NCBI GenBank assembly: GCA_947476875.1 | Contig: CANJSG010000006.1 | Coordinates: 1 to 47,810, forward strand | Origin: Verrucomicrobiota bacterium | GTDB lineage: Bacteria > Verrucomicrobiota > Verrucomicrobiia > Limisphaerales > CANJSG01 | DNA: 47,810 nt | Direction of reading: 5' to 3' | Shown: piece after piece, positions 26,942-37,768 of the stretch | Position numbering within the stretch: position 1 is the stretch's first letter | Layout of the letters: each line of letters begins with the position of its first letter | Position numbers and translations under genes: made by a program | The notes under the pieces: model-generated | Told to the model about the DNA's origin: nothing | Database searches by the model: none | What the model saw: only the letters and a program-made list of their open reading frames with translations

Positions 26942-27889
26942 ATGATCTGGTCCCGCCGCCATCTGCTCGACATCGAATCCCTCTCCGCCGAGGAGATCAC
27001 GACGCTTCTGGACACGGCCAAGTCCTTCAAGGAACTCGGCGAGCAGCCCCGAAAACGCAACCCGTGGTTGGAAGGCAAGACGGTCATCAACCTCTTCGTC
27101 GAGCCCAGCACGCGCACGCGCATCAGTTTCGAGCTCGCAGCCCAACGTCTTGCGGCCGATGTAGTTAACTTCAGCGCCGAAGCCAGCTCCTTGAAGAAGG
27201 GCGAGACGCTCAAGGACACCGTCCTCAATCTCGAAGCGCTCAAGGCCGACGTCATCATCATGCGCCACAGCGCCTCTGGCGCACCGCACTTCATTTCACG
27301 TTTCCTCGGCAGCCACGTCGTGAACGCCGGTGACGGCGCCCATGAGCATCCTACTCAGGCTCTGTTGGATACGTTCACGCTGCGGGAACACTTCGGGCGC
27401 GTCGCCGGGCTCAACGTCACGATTCTCGGGGACATCCTCTACAGCCGCGTCGCCCGGTCGAACATCTGGGCGCTGACCAAGCTCGGCGCGCATGTCACTC
27501 TTTGTGGGCCTTCGACTCTGGTCCCCAGTATCTTGGAAAAGATGGGATCGGCCCCGGGTTCAGTCCGGGTCACCCACAACGTCGACGATGCCATCCGCGA
27601 CGCCGATGTCATCAACCTGCTCCGCATCCAGCACGAACGGCAGCGGTTGACCATGTTTCCGAGCCTCGGCGAATACACCGCGCTCTTCGGCCTGACGAAG
27701 GCCCGGCTGGCCAAGACCAAACCCGAAGCGATCATCATGCATCCTGGCCCGATCAACCGCGGTGTGGAGATCGACAGCGAGATCGCCGACTGTGGCCGCT
27801 CGGTCATCTTGGAACAGGTGACCAACGGATTGGCCGTGAGGATGGCGGTTCTTTACTTGGTCACGGGCGGAACCTTGCCCCTTCGCTAG
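26942..27889 (+). CDS. pyrB: Aspartate carbamoyltransferase catalytic subunit
   Basis: FVEPSTRTRISFELAAQRL, GDGAHEHPTQALLDTFTLRE, MHPGPINRGVEI. Confidence 0.95.
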   Translation: MIWSRRHLLDIESLSAEEITTLLDTAKSFKELGEQPRKRNPWLEGKTVINLFVEPSTRTRISFELAAQRLAADVVNFSAEASSLKKGETLKDTVLNLEALKADVIIMRHSASGAPHFISRFLGSHVVNAGDGAHEHPTQALLDTFTLREHFGRVAGLNVTILGDILYSRVARSNIWALTKLGAHVTLCGPSTLVPSILEKMGSAPGSVRVTHNVDDAIRDADVINLLRIQHERQRLTMFPSLGEYTALFGLTKARLAKTKPEAIIMHPGPINRGVEIDSEIADCGRSVILEQVTNGLAVRMAVLYLVTGGTLPLR

Positions 27890-27982
27890 CCGCGCGAGAC
27901 ACCCTCCACCGGAAGCGGCGATTATGATCCCGGCGACGAAGGCTAGGATCGCTTTTCGGATCTCGGTGAACTAACTAACCCC

Positions 27983-30049
27983 ATGCCCTACATTCACCCA
28001 AAGCGCTACGACGTTATCGTAGTCGGTGCCGGGCACGCTGGCGTTGAGGCCGCCTTGGCCGCCGCCCGGATGGGTTGTCAAACGCTGCTGTTGACCATCA
28101 ACGCAGACACGATCGGCCAGATGTCCTGCAACCCCGCGATCGGAGGATTGGCCAAAGGCCATCTCACCCGTGAGATCGATGCCCTCGGCGGCGAGATGGG
28201 CAAATGCACGGACATGACCGGGCTCCAGTTTCGGATGCTCAATACCAAGAAGGGCCCCTCCGTTTGGGCTCCGCGCGCCCAGTGCGACAAGAAGGCCTAC
28301 CAGTTCCGGATGAAGTGGGTCTGCGAACGCGAAGCCAACTTGGACATCCGTCAGGTCCAGACCACCCACCTTCTCCTCAAGGACCGTGTCGCCTACGGAG
28401 TTGGCACCGCGCTGGACGTCGAATATCACGGCACCACTGTCGTCGTGACCACCGGCACCTTTCTCCGCGGATTGATGCACATCGGTGCCAATCAACAACG
28501 CGGCGGCCGTTCAGGCGAATCAGCCGCCATGTCCCTGTCGGATTCCCTCGTCGAAGCCGGCCTGGAACTCGGCCGTCTCAAGACTGGGACGCCTCCCCGC
28601 CTGCTCAAGAAGACGATCGATTTCTCCAAGACTAGCCTCCAGCCCGGCGACGAGCCGGCACCGTTCTTCAGCTATTGGAAGGACGACTTGTTCCACGTGG
28701 AACACGAAGGGAGCGCGAACTCACCTCTTCCCGGGATCGCCCACCAAAGCTTCGACACCTACTTTCCTACCACCACTTTCCCTGGGATGGAGAAATCGGT
28801 GTTCCACGTGGAACAAGGAGCCGGCTCCTCGCCTTATCCTCCGGGTTCCATTCTTTCGCACATCGGTCGCCAGCTTCCCTGCTACATCACCTACACCACG
28901 GATCGGACGGCTGAATTGATCCGAGCGAACCTGCACAAGTCCCCCATGTATTCCGGGGTCATCGAAGGCATCGGCCCCCGCTATTGTCCGTCCATCGAGG
29001 ACAAGATCGTGAAGTTCGCCGACAAGGAGCGTCATCAGGTCTTCCTTGAACCCGAGGGCATCGCCACCGACGAGATCTACGTCAACGGCTTCTCCACCAG
29101 CCTGCCCTACGAAGTCCAAGTCGACCTCGTCCGGACCATCATCGGCTGCGAAAATGCCGAAATCCTCCGCCCGGCCTACGCTGTCGAATACGATTTCTCC
29201 TTCCCTACCCAGCTCGATCCGTCCCTCGAAACCAAGACCTGCCGCAATCTCTTCCTCGCCGGCCAGATCAACGGCACCTCCGGCTACGAAGAAGCCGCCG
29301 CCCAAGGCCTCATGGCCGGGATCAACGCCGCCCGACGCGTCCAGGACAAACCACCCGTCATCCTCGGCCGCGACCAGGCCTACATCGGCGTCCTCATCGA
29401 CGATCTCGTGACCAAGGGCACCCAGGAACCCTACCGCATGTTCACCAGCCGCGCGGAATACCGGCTCCTCCTCCGTCAGGACAACGCCGACCTCCGCCTA
29501 AGCCAACTCGGCTTCAACATCGGCCTCCTCCCCGCCCGCAACCACCGCCGGTTCGCCGCCAAGCGCGACTCCATCACCGCCGAACTCGAACGCCTCAACC
29601 ACACCCGCGAAGGCACCCACACCCTCGCCCAGCTCCTTCGCCGGCCGGAGATCACCTACCGCACCCTTCCGAAATCCGATCCCGACCTCCCCGAAGACAT
29701 CGCCCAGCAGGTGGAGATCAACCTCAAATACGAAGGCTACATCCAGCGCGAGCAAGCCGAAGTTGCCCGTTTCCGCACCCTCGAGGACAAACAGATCCCT
29801 TCGTGGGTCGACTACCAGACCGTTCCCAGCCTGCGCCATGAAGCCCGGCAAAAGCTCGGCAAGATCCGGCCCGTCACCATCGGCCAGGCCAACCGCATCT
29901 CCGGCGTCACCCCCAGCGACATCAGCATCCTTCTCATCTGGATGAAACGCCCACCCGCCAAGGCCGCCTCCGAGTCCGTCGACATCTGCGCCGCTGAAGA
30001 GAATCTCGACGGTCCCCCCGGCCACACCGGCTGCTGTGGAGATCTTTGA
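27983..30049 (+). CDS. mnmG: tRNA uridine-5-carboxymethylaminomethyl modification enzyme MnmG (GidA)
   Basis: YDVIVVGAGHAGVEAALAAARMGCQTLLLT, SCNPAIGG, GLKTGTPPR-like RLKTGTPPRLL, MYSGVIEGIGPRYCPSIEDKI. Confidence 0.95.
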   Translation: MPYIHPKRYDVIVVGAGHAGVEAALAAARMGCQTLLLTINADTIGQMSCNPAIGGLAKGHLTREIDALGGEMGKCTDMTGLQFRMLNTKKGPSVWAPRAQCDKKAYQFRMKWVCEREANLDIRQVQTTHLLLKDRVAYGVGTALDVEYHGTTVVVTTGTFLRGLMHIGANQQRGGRSGESAAMSLSDSLVEAGLELGRLKTGTPPRLLKKTIDFSKTSLQPGDEPAPFFSYWKDDLFHVEHEGSANSPLPGIAHQSFDTYFPTTTFPGMEKSVFHVEQGAGSSPYPPGSILSHIGRQLPCYITYTTDRTAELIRANLHKSPMYSGVIEGIGPRYCPSIEDKIVKFADKERHQVFLEPEGIATDEIYVNGFSTSLPYEVQVDLVRTIIGCENAEILRPAYAVEYDFSFPTQLDPSLETKTCRNLFLAGQINGTSGYEEAAAQGLMAGINAARRVQDKPPVILGRDQAYIGVLIDDLVTKGTQEPYRMFTSRAEYRLLLRQDNADLRLSQLGFNIGLLPARNHRRFAAKRDSITAELERLNHTREGTHTLAQLLRRPEITYRTLPKSDPDLPEDIAQQVEINLKYEGYIQREQAEVARFRTLEDKQIPSWVDYQTVPSLRHEARQKLGKIRPVTIGQANRISGVTPSDISILLIWMKRPPAKAASESVDICAAEENLDGPPGHTGCCGDL
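28689..28704. promoter_or_regulatory. parS: parS centromere-like site 1 (TGTTCCACGTGGAACA)
   Basis: Perfect 16-bp palindrome matching the parS consensus; inside mnmG. Confidence 0.9.
28800..28815. promoter_or_regulatory. parS: parS centromere-like site 2 (TGTTCCACGTGGAACA)
   Basis: Identical perfect 16-bp palindrome exactly 111 bp from site 1. Confidence 0.9.
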
Positions 30050-30116
30050 TTCGTGCCGGTTCAGCGACGAACGGAACTGGTCAAGCCCGGCAATGTTGAG
30101 TCCATCTTTCAAAGTG

Positions 30117-30875
30117 ATGAAACCGATCCTCAGCATTCTGATGTTCCTGCTTTTCTGCGCTGATGCGGAGGCGCAGTCGCCCCAGAAACCGATGCGTCTG
30201 TTTCTTCTCCTTGGCCAATCGAACATGGCGGGACGGGGAAGTGTTCCATCAAATGAGCCCGCATTCAATTCTCGCATCTATATGATGAACAAGGAGATGA
30301 ATTGGATTCAAGCCAAGGATCCGGTTCATTTCGACAAGCCGATTGCTGGAGTTGGGCTCTGCTCGGAGTTCGCCCGCGTGCTGGTGAAGAAGGACACGAA
30401 CATCACCGTGGGATTGATCCCGTGTGCGATGGGCGGATCCAGCCTCGATGAATGGAAACCTGGCTCGAAGCTCTACACCCAGGCCATCGAACGCGCCCGT
30501 GAGGCGGTGAAGTCCGGCGCGCTCGCGGGAATCCTGTGGCATCAAGGCGAAGCCGACAGCGCCCCGGACAAACTGGCGAGCTACGGCGAACGGTTCGCTG
30601 CAATGATCAGCCAGCTGCGGAAGGAGCTTTCCGCACCAACGGTCCCGGTGATCGTCGGAGAGTTGGGGCGCTTCCGTGAAGCGAGCCGGCCGTTCAACGA
30701 CGCCTTGCCGACGGTCGTGAGCCGTGTGCCCAATTGCGCCCTCGCCACCGCCGAGAACCTGACTGACAAGGGCGACAAACTCCATTTCAACACGCAGTCG
30801 TTGCACCTCTTCGGCCAACGATACGCTGCGGTCTTTCTTGCGCTCGAAGCGAAGAAGAAGCCGCCGACGAGGTGA
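30117..30875 (+). CDS. Secreted SASA-type carbohydrate esterase (sialate O-acetylesterase-like)
   Basis: Signal peptide; FLLLGQSNMAGRG, GILWHQGEADS. Confidence 0.88.
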   Translation: MKPILSILMFLLFCADAEAQSPQKPMRLFLLLGQSNMAGRGSVPSNEPAFNSRIYMMNKEMNWIQAKDPVHFDKPIAGVGLCSEFARVLVKKDTNITVGLIPCAMGGSSLDEWKPGSKLYTQAIERAREAVKSGALAGILWHQGEADSAPDKLASYGERFAAMISQLRKELSAPTVPVIVGELGRFREASRPFNDALPTVVSRVPNCALATAENLTDKGDKLHFNTQSLHLFGQRYAAVFLALEAKKKPPTR

Positions 30876-30977
30876 GGGCCCGAGGCTAGCCGCTCGCCTG
30901 CCGGGACGCTCCCCTTGGCTATCCTTGGTTCGCTTTGCTGATCCCCGTCCGCCTTTTGGTTCGCCATTCCGGGAACT

Positions 30978-31826
30978 TTGCGCCAAACAGCCCACATGAG
31001 ATCGAGCCTCTTCCGCCTCAGTCTATTCGCAATCCTCTCCTCTTTCGTTCTGGCCGCCGTTGGCGTGTCTGCCGCCGATGCCGCCAAGCCGCCCGCGAAG
31101 AAACCCGTCGTCCTCTACAGTCGCGCGTTCAACGCCCAGGGTGAGGCGCGCTACCTGGCCGACGGAACATTCAAGGACGTGCTCGGCCAGCTCGCCCGGA
31201 CCTTTGAAGTGCGCGTCTCCGACCGGCCGCTCGACCGGGCGCTGCTGCAGGATGTCTCGGTGGTCGTCATCGCGAACCCCAGCGACAAGGCCGCCGGCAC
31301 CAACCCTCCGCCGCGCCACATGCTCGCGGTCGACATCCTCAACCTCCGGCAATACGTCGAGAAGGGCGGAGGACTCATCGTCATGGGCAACCAGGAGAAC
31401 CACAACCTGGAGATCGCCCACTTCAATTCGCTGCTCGCCTCCTTCGGCCTCCAGTTCACCAACGTCTACACCGACGCCAAGAAGCTCGTGATCCCCAAGA
31501 CCACGCCCGTCATCGGCGGACTGCGCTGGGCCTACTACACCGGCAACCAGGTCCTCGTGAAGCCCGACCACCGGGCCAAGGCCCGCTCGCTCGTCGACAA
31601 CGACCTTGCGCAGAAGCCCGACAAGGGTCCGCGCGACGCGGCCGGTTCCCTCCTCGCCGTAGCCGAGCCTGGACAAGGCCGTGTGGCCGTGATCACCGAC
31701 GCCGGCTGGCTGACCAACGACGCGCTCAGCGGCAAAGGCATTGGTGAAGTGGCCATCAAGGACCACGACAACCTGGAGATCATGCGGCGGCTGCTCAACT
31801 GGGCGGCTCGGGCGGCTCAGCAATAA
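30978..31826 (+). CDS. Secreted protein with glutamine-amidotransferase-like/DUF4350-like fold
   Basis: Signal peptide; VVVIANPSD...LRQYVEKGGGLIVMGNQENHN. Confidence 0.55.
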   Translation: MRQTAHMRSSLFRLSLFAILSSFVLAAVGVSAADAAKPPAKKPVVLYSRAFNAQGEARYLADGTFKDVLGQLARTFEVRVSDRPLDRALLQDVSVVVIANPSDKAAGTNPPPRHMLAVDILNLRQYVEKGGGLIVMGNQENHNLEIAHFNSLLASFGLQFTNVYTDAKKLVIPKTTPVIGGLRWAYYTGNQVLVKPDHRAKARSLVDNDLAQKPDKGPRDAAGSLLAVAEPGQGRVAVITDAGWLTNDALSGKGIGEVAIKDHDNLEIMRRLLNWAARAAQQ

Positions 31827-31848
31827 TGACAGGTTCAGGCGAACAGCT

Positions 31849-32700
31849 ATGACTTCCGCGACGATCAAACTCTTTCTGCCACGCGGAGACGCGAAGAGCC
31901 TGCGCACTGCTGAAATCTCCAACTGGACGGGCAAGGCAGTCGCGGCGCCTCGCACGGAGCTAGATGAGCTGTTGGCTCGCGAGGAACTCGACAAGGCCGG
32001 AGTCTACATTCTCATCGGCACCGATCCTCTTACCAACGCCCCCCGCGCTTACATTGGAGAGGCTGAGGTAATCCGCGATCGCCTTAAGCAACACAAGGCC
32101 AAGGAATTTTGGGTTTCCGCCATCGTGTTTGTCAGCAAGGACGAGAACCTAACCAAAGCTCATGTGCGGTATCTTGAGAGCCGCCTTCTTGCGGAGGCGG
32201 CCACGATCAACCGATTCACGCTCGAACAGAATCAGGCTGGCGGTTCGCGACTTCCCGAGTCAGACCGCGAGGACATGGAGGTGTTTCTTGCCCGCATTCG
32301 GCAGCTCCTTCCCGTCCTTGGATCTGACATCCTTGCGCCGATTGCCCAACCCACCGCAAAGGCCCAGCCCGGTGGTGTCCTCTTCTGCCGCATCAAGGGA
32401 GCCGAGGCACGAGGCCAGCGCACTGCGAATGGCTTCGTCATATTTCAGGGCTCCACTGCCGTTTTGGAGGAGCGTCCTTCTGCGGAGAGCTATCCGTATG
32501 TCATCGCCCAGCGCAAACAGCTCTTCGCCGATGGAACGCTTATCGAGAAGGACGGATTCCTGTCGTTCACTAAAGATACTGAGTTCACAAGTCCATCCGC
32601 CGCTGCCGTCGTGATTCATGGAGGAAATGCAAACGGGCTCACGTCGTGGAAGACCAAAGATGGCAAATCACTCAAGCAGCTCGACGAACAGGCCTCGTAA
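31849..32700 (+). CDS. GIY-YIG nuclease-like domain + DUF4357-like C-terminus
   Basis: GVYILIGTDPLTNAPRAYIGEAEVIRDRLKQH...YLESRLL; C-terminal GFVIFQGSTAVLEERPSAESYPY. Confidence 0.75.
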   Translation: MTSATIKLFLPRGDAKSLRTAEISNWTGKAVAAPRTELDELLAREELDKAGVYILIGTDPLTNAPRAYIGEAEVIRDRLKQHKAKEFWVSAIVFVSKDENLTKAHVRYLESRLLAEAATINRFTLEQNQAGGSRLPESDREDMEVFLARIRQLLPVLGSDILAPIAQPTAKAQPGGVLFCRIKGAEARGQRTANGFVIFQGSTAVLEERPSAESYPYVIAQRKQLFADGTLIEKDGFLSFTKDTEFTSPSAAAVVIHGGNANGLTSWKTKDGKSLKQLDEQAS

Positions 32701-32790
32701 ACCGCGCGACGCGCAATTCATCGGCCATGGCACTCTGGTTGCAGTCGTAGCGTCCTCCGGGCGGGTTGCCGAGCTTGGTTCGTTAGCCCG

Positions 32791-33744
32791 TCATTTCGCA
32801 AACGCCTCTCTTATTTCGGCCGCAATCGTCGCGAGTATCTTCCGTTCGTTGGCGTGGTTCTCGGTGTAGGCCACGAGGACGAACTTCCGGCCGTTGGGAA
32901 GTTCCACGTAGGCCGCATCGTGGCGGGTCTGGCTGGTCCAGCCGGCTTTGCTCCAAAGTTTGTCGCCGGGTTTCAGCGCTTGGCCGGTGAAGCCGCGCGC
33001 CTGGTCCTCGATGTCGCCTCCCACGAGGAAGGGATCGCGCTTCATCAGCTCCATCATCTCGGCGGAGCGTGCTGGCGTGACGCATTTGCCGAGGGCGATC
33101 TCGACGAGCAGGCGGGCAGTGTCGTCGGTGGAGAGGAAGTTGCGCTTCGGTTCGAAGGCGCGGATGGCCTGCGATTCGCGGCCGTAGGGGCCTTCGCACC
33201 ACGGCTTCTTGTGCGCGATGACATTGGTGTAGCCGAGGCCGCGGAAGTAGTCGGTGACGACGTTGCGTTTCTTGAACCACTCGGCCAGTTCGGCCTCGGG
33301 CAGCTCGGGGCCGCTGGTAGTGCCGGTGACCACGTCGAGGACGTAGTGGGTGGCTTCGTTGTAGGACTCGACGATCATGTCCTTCATGGCCCGGCGAAGT
33401 TCCGGCGTGTCCGCCAGCTTCTTGTCCTCCATCCAGCGATGGGCGGCGGCGAGGTAAAACATCTTCACGACGCTGGCCGGGTAAATGCGTTCGGCGCCGC
33501 GGAAGGTTGCCTGGGCTGATCGCGCCGAATCGGTGAGGTCGACGAGGGTGATGGCGATTTCCTCGCGCTTGAGCTGCTGGGCGGAGAAGTCCTTCACCAC
33601 CTTGTCCACGGAACGAGTGACGACTGATTGCAGCTCCGTCTCGGACAGGGGAACCGCGGCGCGACCGGGCGTGGCCGAGGCCAGGACGATGCCTAGGAAG
33701 GCTGCGGTGGTGGCGAGTCTATTGCGGAGGCTGGGGAGTTTCAT
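32791..33744 (-). CDS. Secreted class A beta-lactamase-like serine hydrolase
   Basis: Signal peptide; YPASVVKMFYLAAA (SxxK). Confidence 0.75.
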   Translation of the reverse strand: MKLPSLRNRLATTAAFLGIVLASATPGRAAVPLSETELQSVVTRSVDKVVKDFSAQQLKREEIAITLVDLTDSARSAQATFRGAERIYPASVVKMFYLAAAHRWMEDKKLADTPELRRAMKDMIVESYNEATHYVLDVVTGTTSGPELPEAELAEWFKKRNVVTDYFRGLGYTNVIAHKKPWCEGPYGRESQAIRAFEPKRNFLSTDDTARLLVEIALGKCVTPARSAEMMELMKRDPFLVGGDIEDQARGFTGQALKPGDKLWSKAGWTSQTRHDAAYVELPNGRKFVLVAYTENHANERKILATIAAEIREAFAK

Positions 33745-34333
33745 CGGGAGGAGGTGACGGGGCTTTGGGCCGCAGGAACCGGAACATCGTGTCGCCGTGC
33801 TTCATCGTCTTGCGCTCGTCCCAGTGGGCCGGGATCGCAAGGGTGTCCCGTTTGGTGTGGCCGATGAGCACGAGGCCGTCGGGAGCGACGAGGCGGGGCA
33901 GGTTCACGTCGTCCAGCAGGCGTTGGGCGAAGGACTCGGAGCGTTTGCCGACGTTCTTGTCGCCGTAGGGCGGATCGGCGAGGACGAGTTCGAAGACTTC
34001 GCCCTGTCCGGCGAGCTGCGCCATGGCGGTGAAGGCGTCCTGGATCCGCAGATGGAGCCGATCGGCCAGACCCGCAAGGGCGGCGTTGCGGCGAATAAAT
34101 TCGGCGTGTTTGGCGGATTTCTCCACGATCAAGGCGCTGGTCGAACCGCGCGAAAGGCATTCGAGGCTCAGCGCGCCGGTTCCGCCGAAAAGCTCCAACA
34201 CGCGGGCGTCGATCGGCCGGTCGACGAGGCTGTTGAAGATCGCCTGACGCACGAGATCCGGAGTCGGCCTCACGCCGAGACCGTCCGGGACTTTCAGGAT
34301 TCTTCCGCCGGCTGTGCCGCCAATGATGCGCAT
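33719..34333 (-). CDS. rsmD: 16S rRNA (guanine(966)-N(2))-methyltransferase RsmD
   Basis: MRIIGGTAGGRILKVPDGLGVRPTPDLVRQAIFNSL; LADPPY. Confidence 0.93.
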   Translation of the reverse strand: MRIIGGTAGGRILKVPDGLGVRPTPDLVRQAIFNSLVDRPIDARVLELFGGTGALSLECLSRGSTSALIVEKSAKHAEFIRRNAALAGLADRLHLRIQDAFTAMAQLAGQGEVFELVLADPPYGDKNVGKRSESFAQRLLDDVNLPRLVAPDGLVLIGHTKRDTLAIPAHWDERKTMKHGDTMFRFLRPKAPSPPPDETPQPPQ

Positions 34334-34497
34334 GGGCTTAGGCTACGGGAGAAGGCGCGCGGGACCAAGCGGGACGAAAGGATGAACGGAGAAGCCTCAC
34401 CAATGGTCGTTTGATTTCCGGCCGTAACGAGTTTTTGTTGGCCGGGTCTTTGCAGTGGCAACTACTCTCCGCTCCTAAATTCATGGGCAATGATCCG

Positions 34498-35447
<950 letters not shown>

Positions 35448-35448
<1 letters not shown>

Positions 35449-36200
35449 TGCGCACCTACCTCGTGCTGCTCCGCCGTGAGCTGGGTTCCTACTTCGTCTC
35501 GTTCATCGGCTACCTGGTCATCGCCCTGGCCATCGGCGAAATGGGCCTGTGCTTCTTCAGCCTCGTGCAAAGCCTGCTGAATGTTCCGAGTCCATTGCCT
35601 CTGTCAGAGCTTTTTTTTGCGACGCCACTTTTCTGGCTTATCTTCCTTACAACCGCGCCGGTGATTACGATGCGCCTGTTCGCACTGGAAAAGGATTCCG
35701 GAACCTTCGAGACCCTGATGACCGCGCCGGTAACGGAATTGCAGGTCGTGATGGCCAAGTTTTCCGCCGCCCTCCTGTTCTACATGATCATGTGGGCGCC
35801 GTTCATCGGATGCGCGTTCCTCGTGCGCCATTTCGTCAACGACCCGTCGGTCGTCGACCTCACGACGATGACGGGGACGTTCATCGGCCTTTTCCTGCTG
35901 GGTTGCCTGTTCATCTCCTTCGGCTGCTTGGCGTCGTCCGTGACGAAGAACCAGATCGTGGCAGCGATGATCAGCTTCGCGTTTGGGGTGTCACTCTTCG
36001 TAATCAGCTTGTTTGCCGACCAGTTTTCATCAATCGGCGGTCTCGTAACGCTGGCCTTCCAGCGCATCGCCGTGACGGACCACCTGCAGGAATTCGCGCG
36101 GGGCATCGTCGATACGCGCCAGGTCGTCTTCTACCTGAGCGCCACCGGGCTGCTGCTGTTCCTCACCCACCGCGTCCTCGAAAGCCGCCGCTGGAAATGA
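35448..36200 (+). CDS. ABC-2 type permease (GldF-like)
   Basis: Multiple TM segments; APVITMRLFALEKDSGTFETLMTAPV. Confidence 0.88.
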
Positions 36201-36204
36201 CCTG

Positions 36205-37758
36205 ATGTCCGAGCCCACGCCATCTCCCGCCAGTTTCTCCGCCGGCCGCCGCTGGAGCCGCGCCTTCAATTCCGTGGTCGGCATCGCCTCGCTTTTGGCC
36301 ATCGTGGTCATGGTGAACTACCTCGCCTCCGGCTGGTATCGGCGCTGGGAGCTCTCGAACAGCGGGCGGTTCGACCTGTCGCCCCAGACCACCCGGCTAC
36401 TGCAGAATGTGACCAACGACGTGGAGGCCTTCATCTGTTTCGACGTGGAGAAGGAGAAAGAGGTGCATGGTTGGAGCCAGTCGTTGCTGCGCCAGTATGC
36501 GAACCTCAATCCCCGCATCCGCGTTCGCAGCATTGATCCGAGCCGTGCGCCGGGCAGCGTTTCGCAGATCCTGGCGACGAACCTCCTCGGCACGCTCGCA
36601 AACAAGAACTTCATCCTCTTCACCTGCGAAGGCCGACGCTGGGTTGTCTTCGCCAACCAGCTTTCCGACTACAGCCGCCCCATCCCGATCACCGGCGAGA
36701 ACGGGCAGCCGGCCATCGAATTCCGACGCACCAACTTCAAGGGCGAAGTCCTCTTCAGTTCTGCCATTTTTGCGGTTAGCTATGCCCGACAGCAGAAAGC
36801 TTATTTCGTCACCGGCCATGGTGAACACAATCCCGAGGGCGTCTCGGCCGACCAGGACTACGGCAAGTTCGCAGCAATGCTCCGCGACCAATACAACGTT
36901 CCTTGGGAGAAGCTGAACCTGTCTGGCACAAACGACCTAACGGACGCTTCCATGCTCGTGATTGCCGGTCCGGCCAGGTCGGCGTTCACGACGAACGAAC
37001 TTGCCAAGCTAGACGGTTACCTTCGCAGCGGCGGACGCGCACTCATTCTCGCGCCGAACATGTCTTATGCCGCCAGCGTCGGTTCACGCAGCGGCAACGC
37101 GATCAACACAGGCCTCGAGAATTACCTGACCAACTGGAATGTCGGTATTGTTTCGACGGTAGTTCAGGACGATACCAACCGGCCTGCGGAGAATTCTCTT
37201 CTCGTGGTTGGCGACGGCCTGACCCCAGATCATCCGGTCACGCAGTCAATCGCCGCAACTAAAGGAGGCGTCTTGCTCGTCCTTCCTCGTCCCGTTGGAC
37301 GGCTAGTTGGGAGCTCCACTGCTAACGGTCCCAATGTCGAGCGCCTCGGCCAGACCAGCAGTGAAGGAATCGAGACCCGGGATGTGATGGCTAACGGAGT
37401 GCTTACCCGGAAGTTCTTCAAGGGCAAGTTTCCGTTGATAGTCGCAGTCGAGAAAGGCGCGATCACCGGAGTAAGCGCAGATCGTGGAACGACCCGTTTG
37501 ATCATCATAGGCGACTCGCTTTGTCTTAATAACCAAATCCTCGACTCCGCCGACAACCGCGTATTCGCGGGCTTCGCCGTCAATTGGCTGCTCGACCGTC
37601 CGCAGGCCATGCTAGAGATCCCTCCGAAGACCCTGAAAGACTTCAAGATCACGGCCTCCTCCATGCAGGTTCGGAACCTCGGCCTGATCATGGTGCTGGG
37701 CTTCCCCGGAGCCGTCCTGTTGTTCGGCGGACTCGTCTGGCTCCGCCGCCGTCGGTGA
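36205..37758 (+). CDS. GldG-like ABC auxiliary protein
   Basis: TM near both termini; RFDLSPQTTRLLQNV...VTGHGEHNP; operonic with ABC genes. Confidence 0.82.
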   Translation: MSEPTPSPASFSAGRRWSRAFNSVVGIASLLAIVVMVNYLASGWYRRWELSNSGRFDLSPQTTRLLQNVTNDVEAFICFDVEKEKEVHGWSQSLLRQYANLNPRIRVRSIDPSRAPGSVSQILATNLLGTLANKNFILFTCEGRRWVVFANQLSDYSRPIPITGENGQPAIEFRRTNFKGEVLFSSAIFAVSYARQQKAYFVTGHGEHNPEGVSADQDYGKFAAMLRDQYNVPWEKLNLSGTNDLTDASMLVIAGPARSAFTTNELAKLDGYLRSGGRALILAPNMSYAASVGSRSGNAINTGLENYLTNWNVGIVSTVVQDDTNRPAENSLLVVGDGLTPDHPVTQSIAATKGGVLLVLPRPVGRLVGSSTANGPNVERLGQTSSEGIETRDVMANGVLTRKFFKGKFPLIVAVEKGAITGVSADRGTTRLIIIGDSLCLNNQILDSADNRVFAGFAVNWLLDRPQAMLEIPPKTLKDFKITASSMQVRNLGLIMVLGFPGAVLLFGGLVWLRRRR

Positions 37759-37768
37759 TCCTCGACCC

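Noticed and set aside
32904-32916. gttccacgtaggc as a possible third parS site
   Set aside because: Only half of the palindrome is present; it lacks the GTGGAAC right arm.
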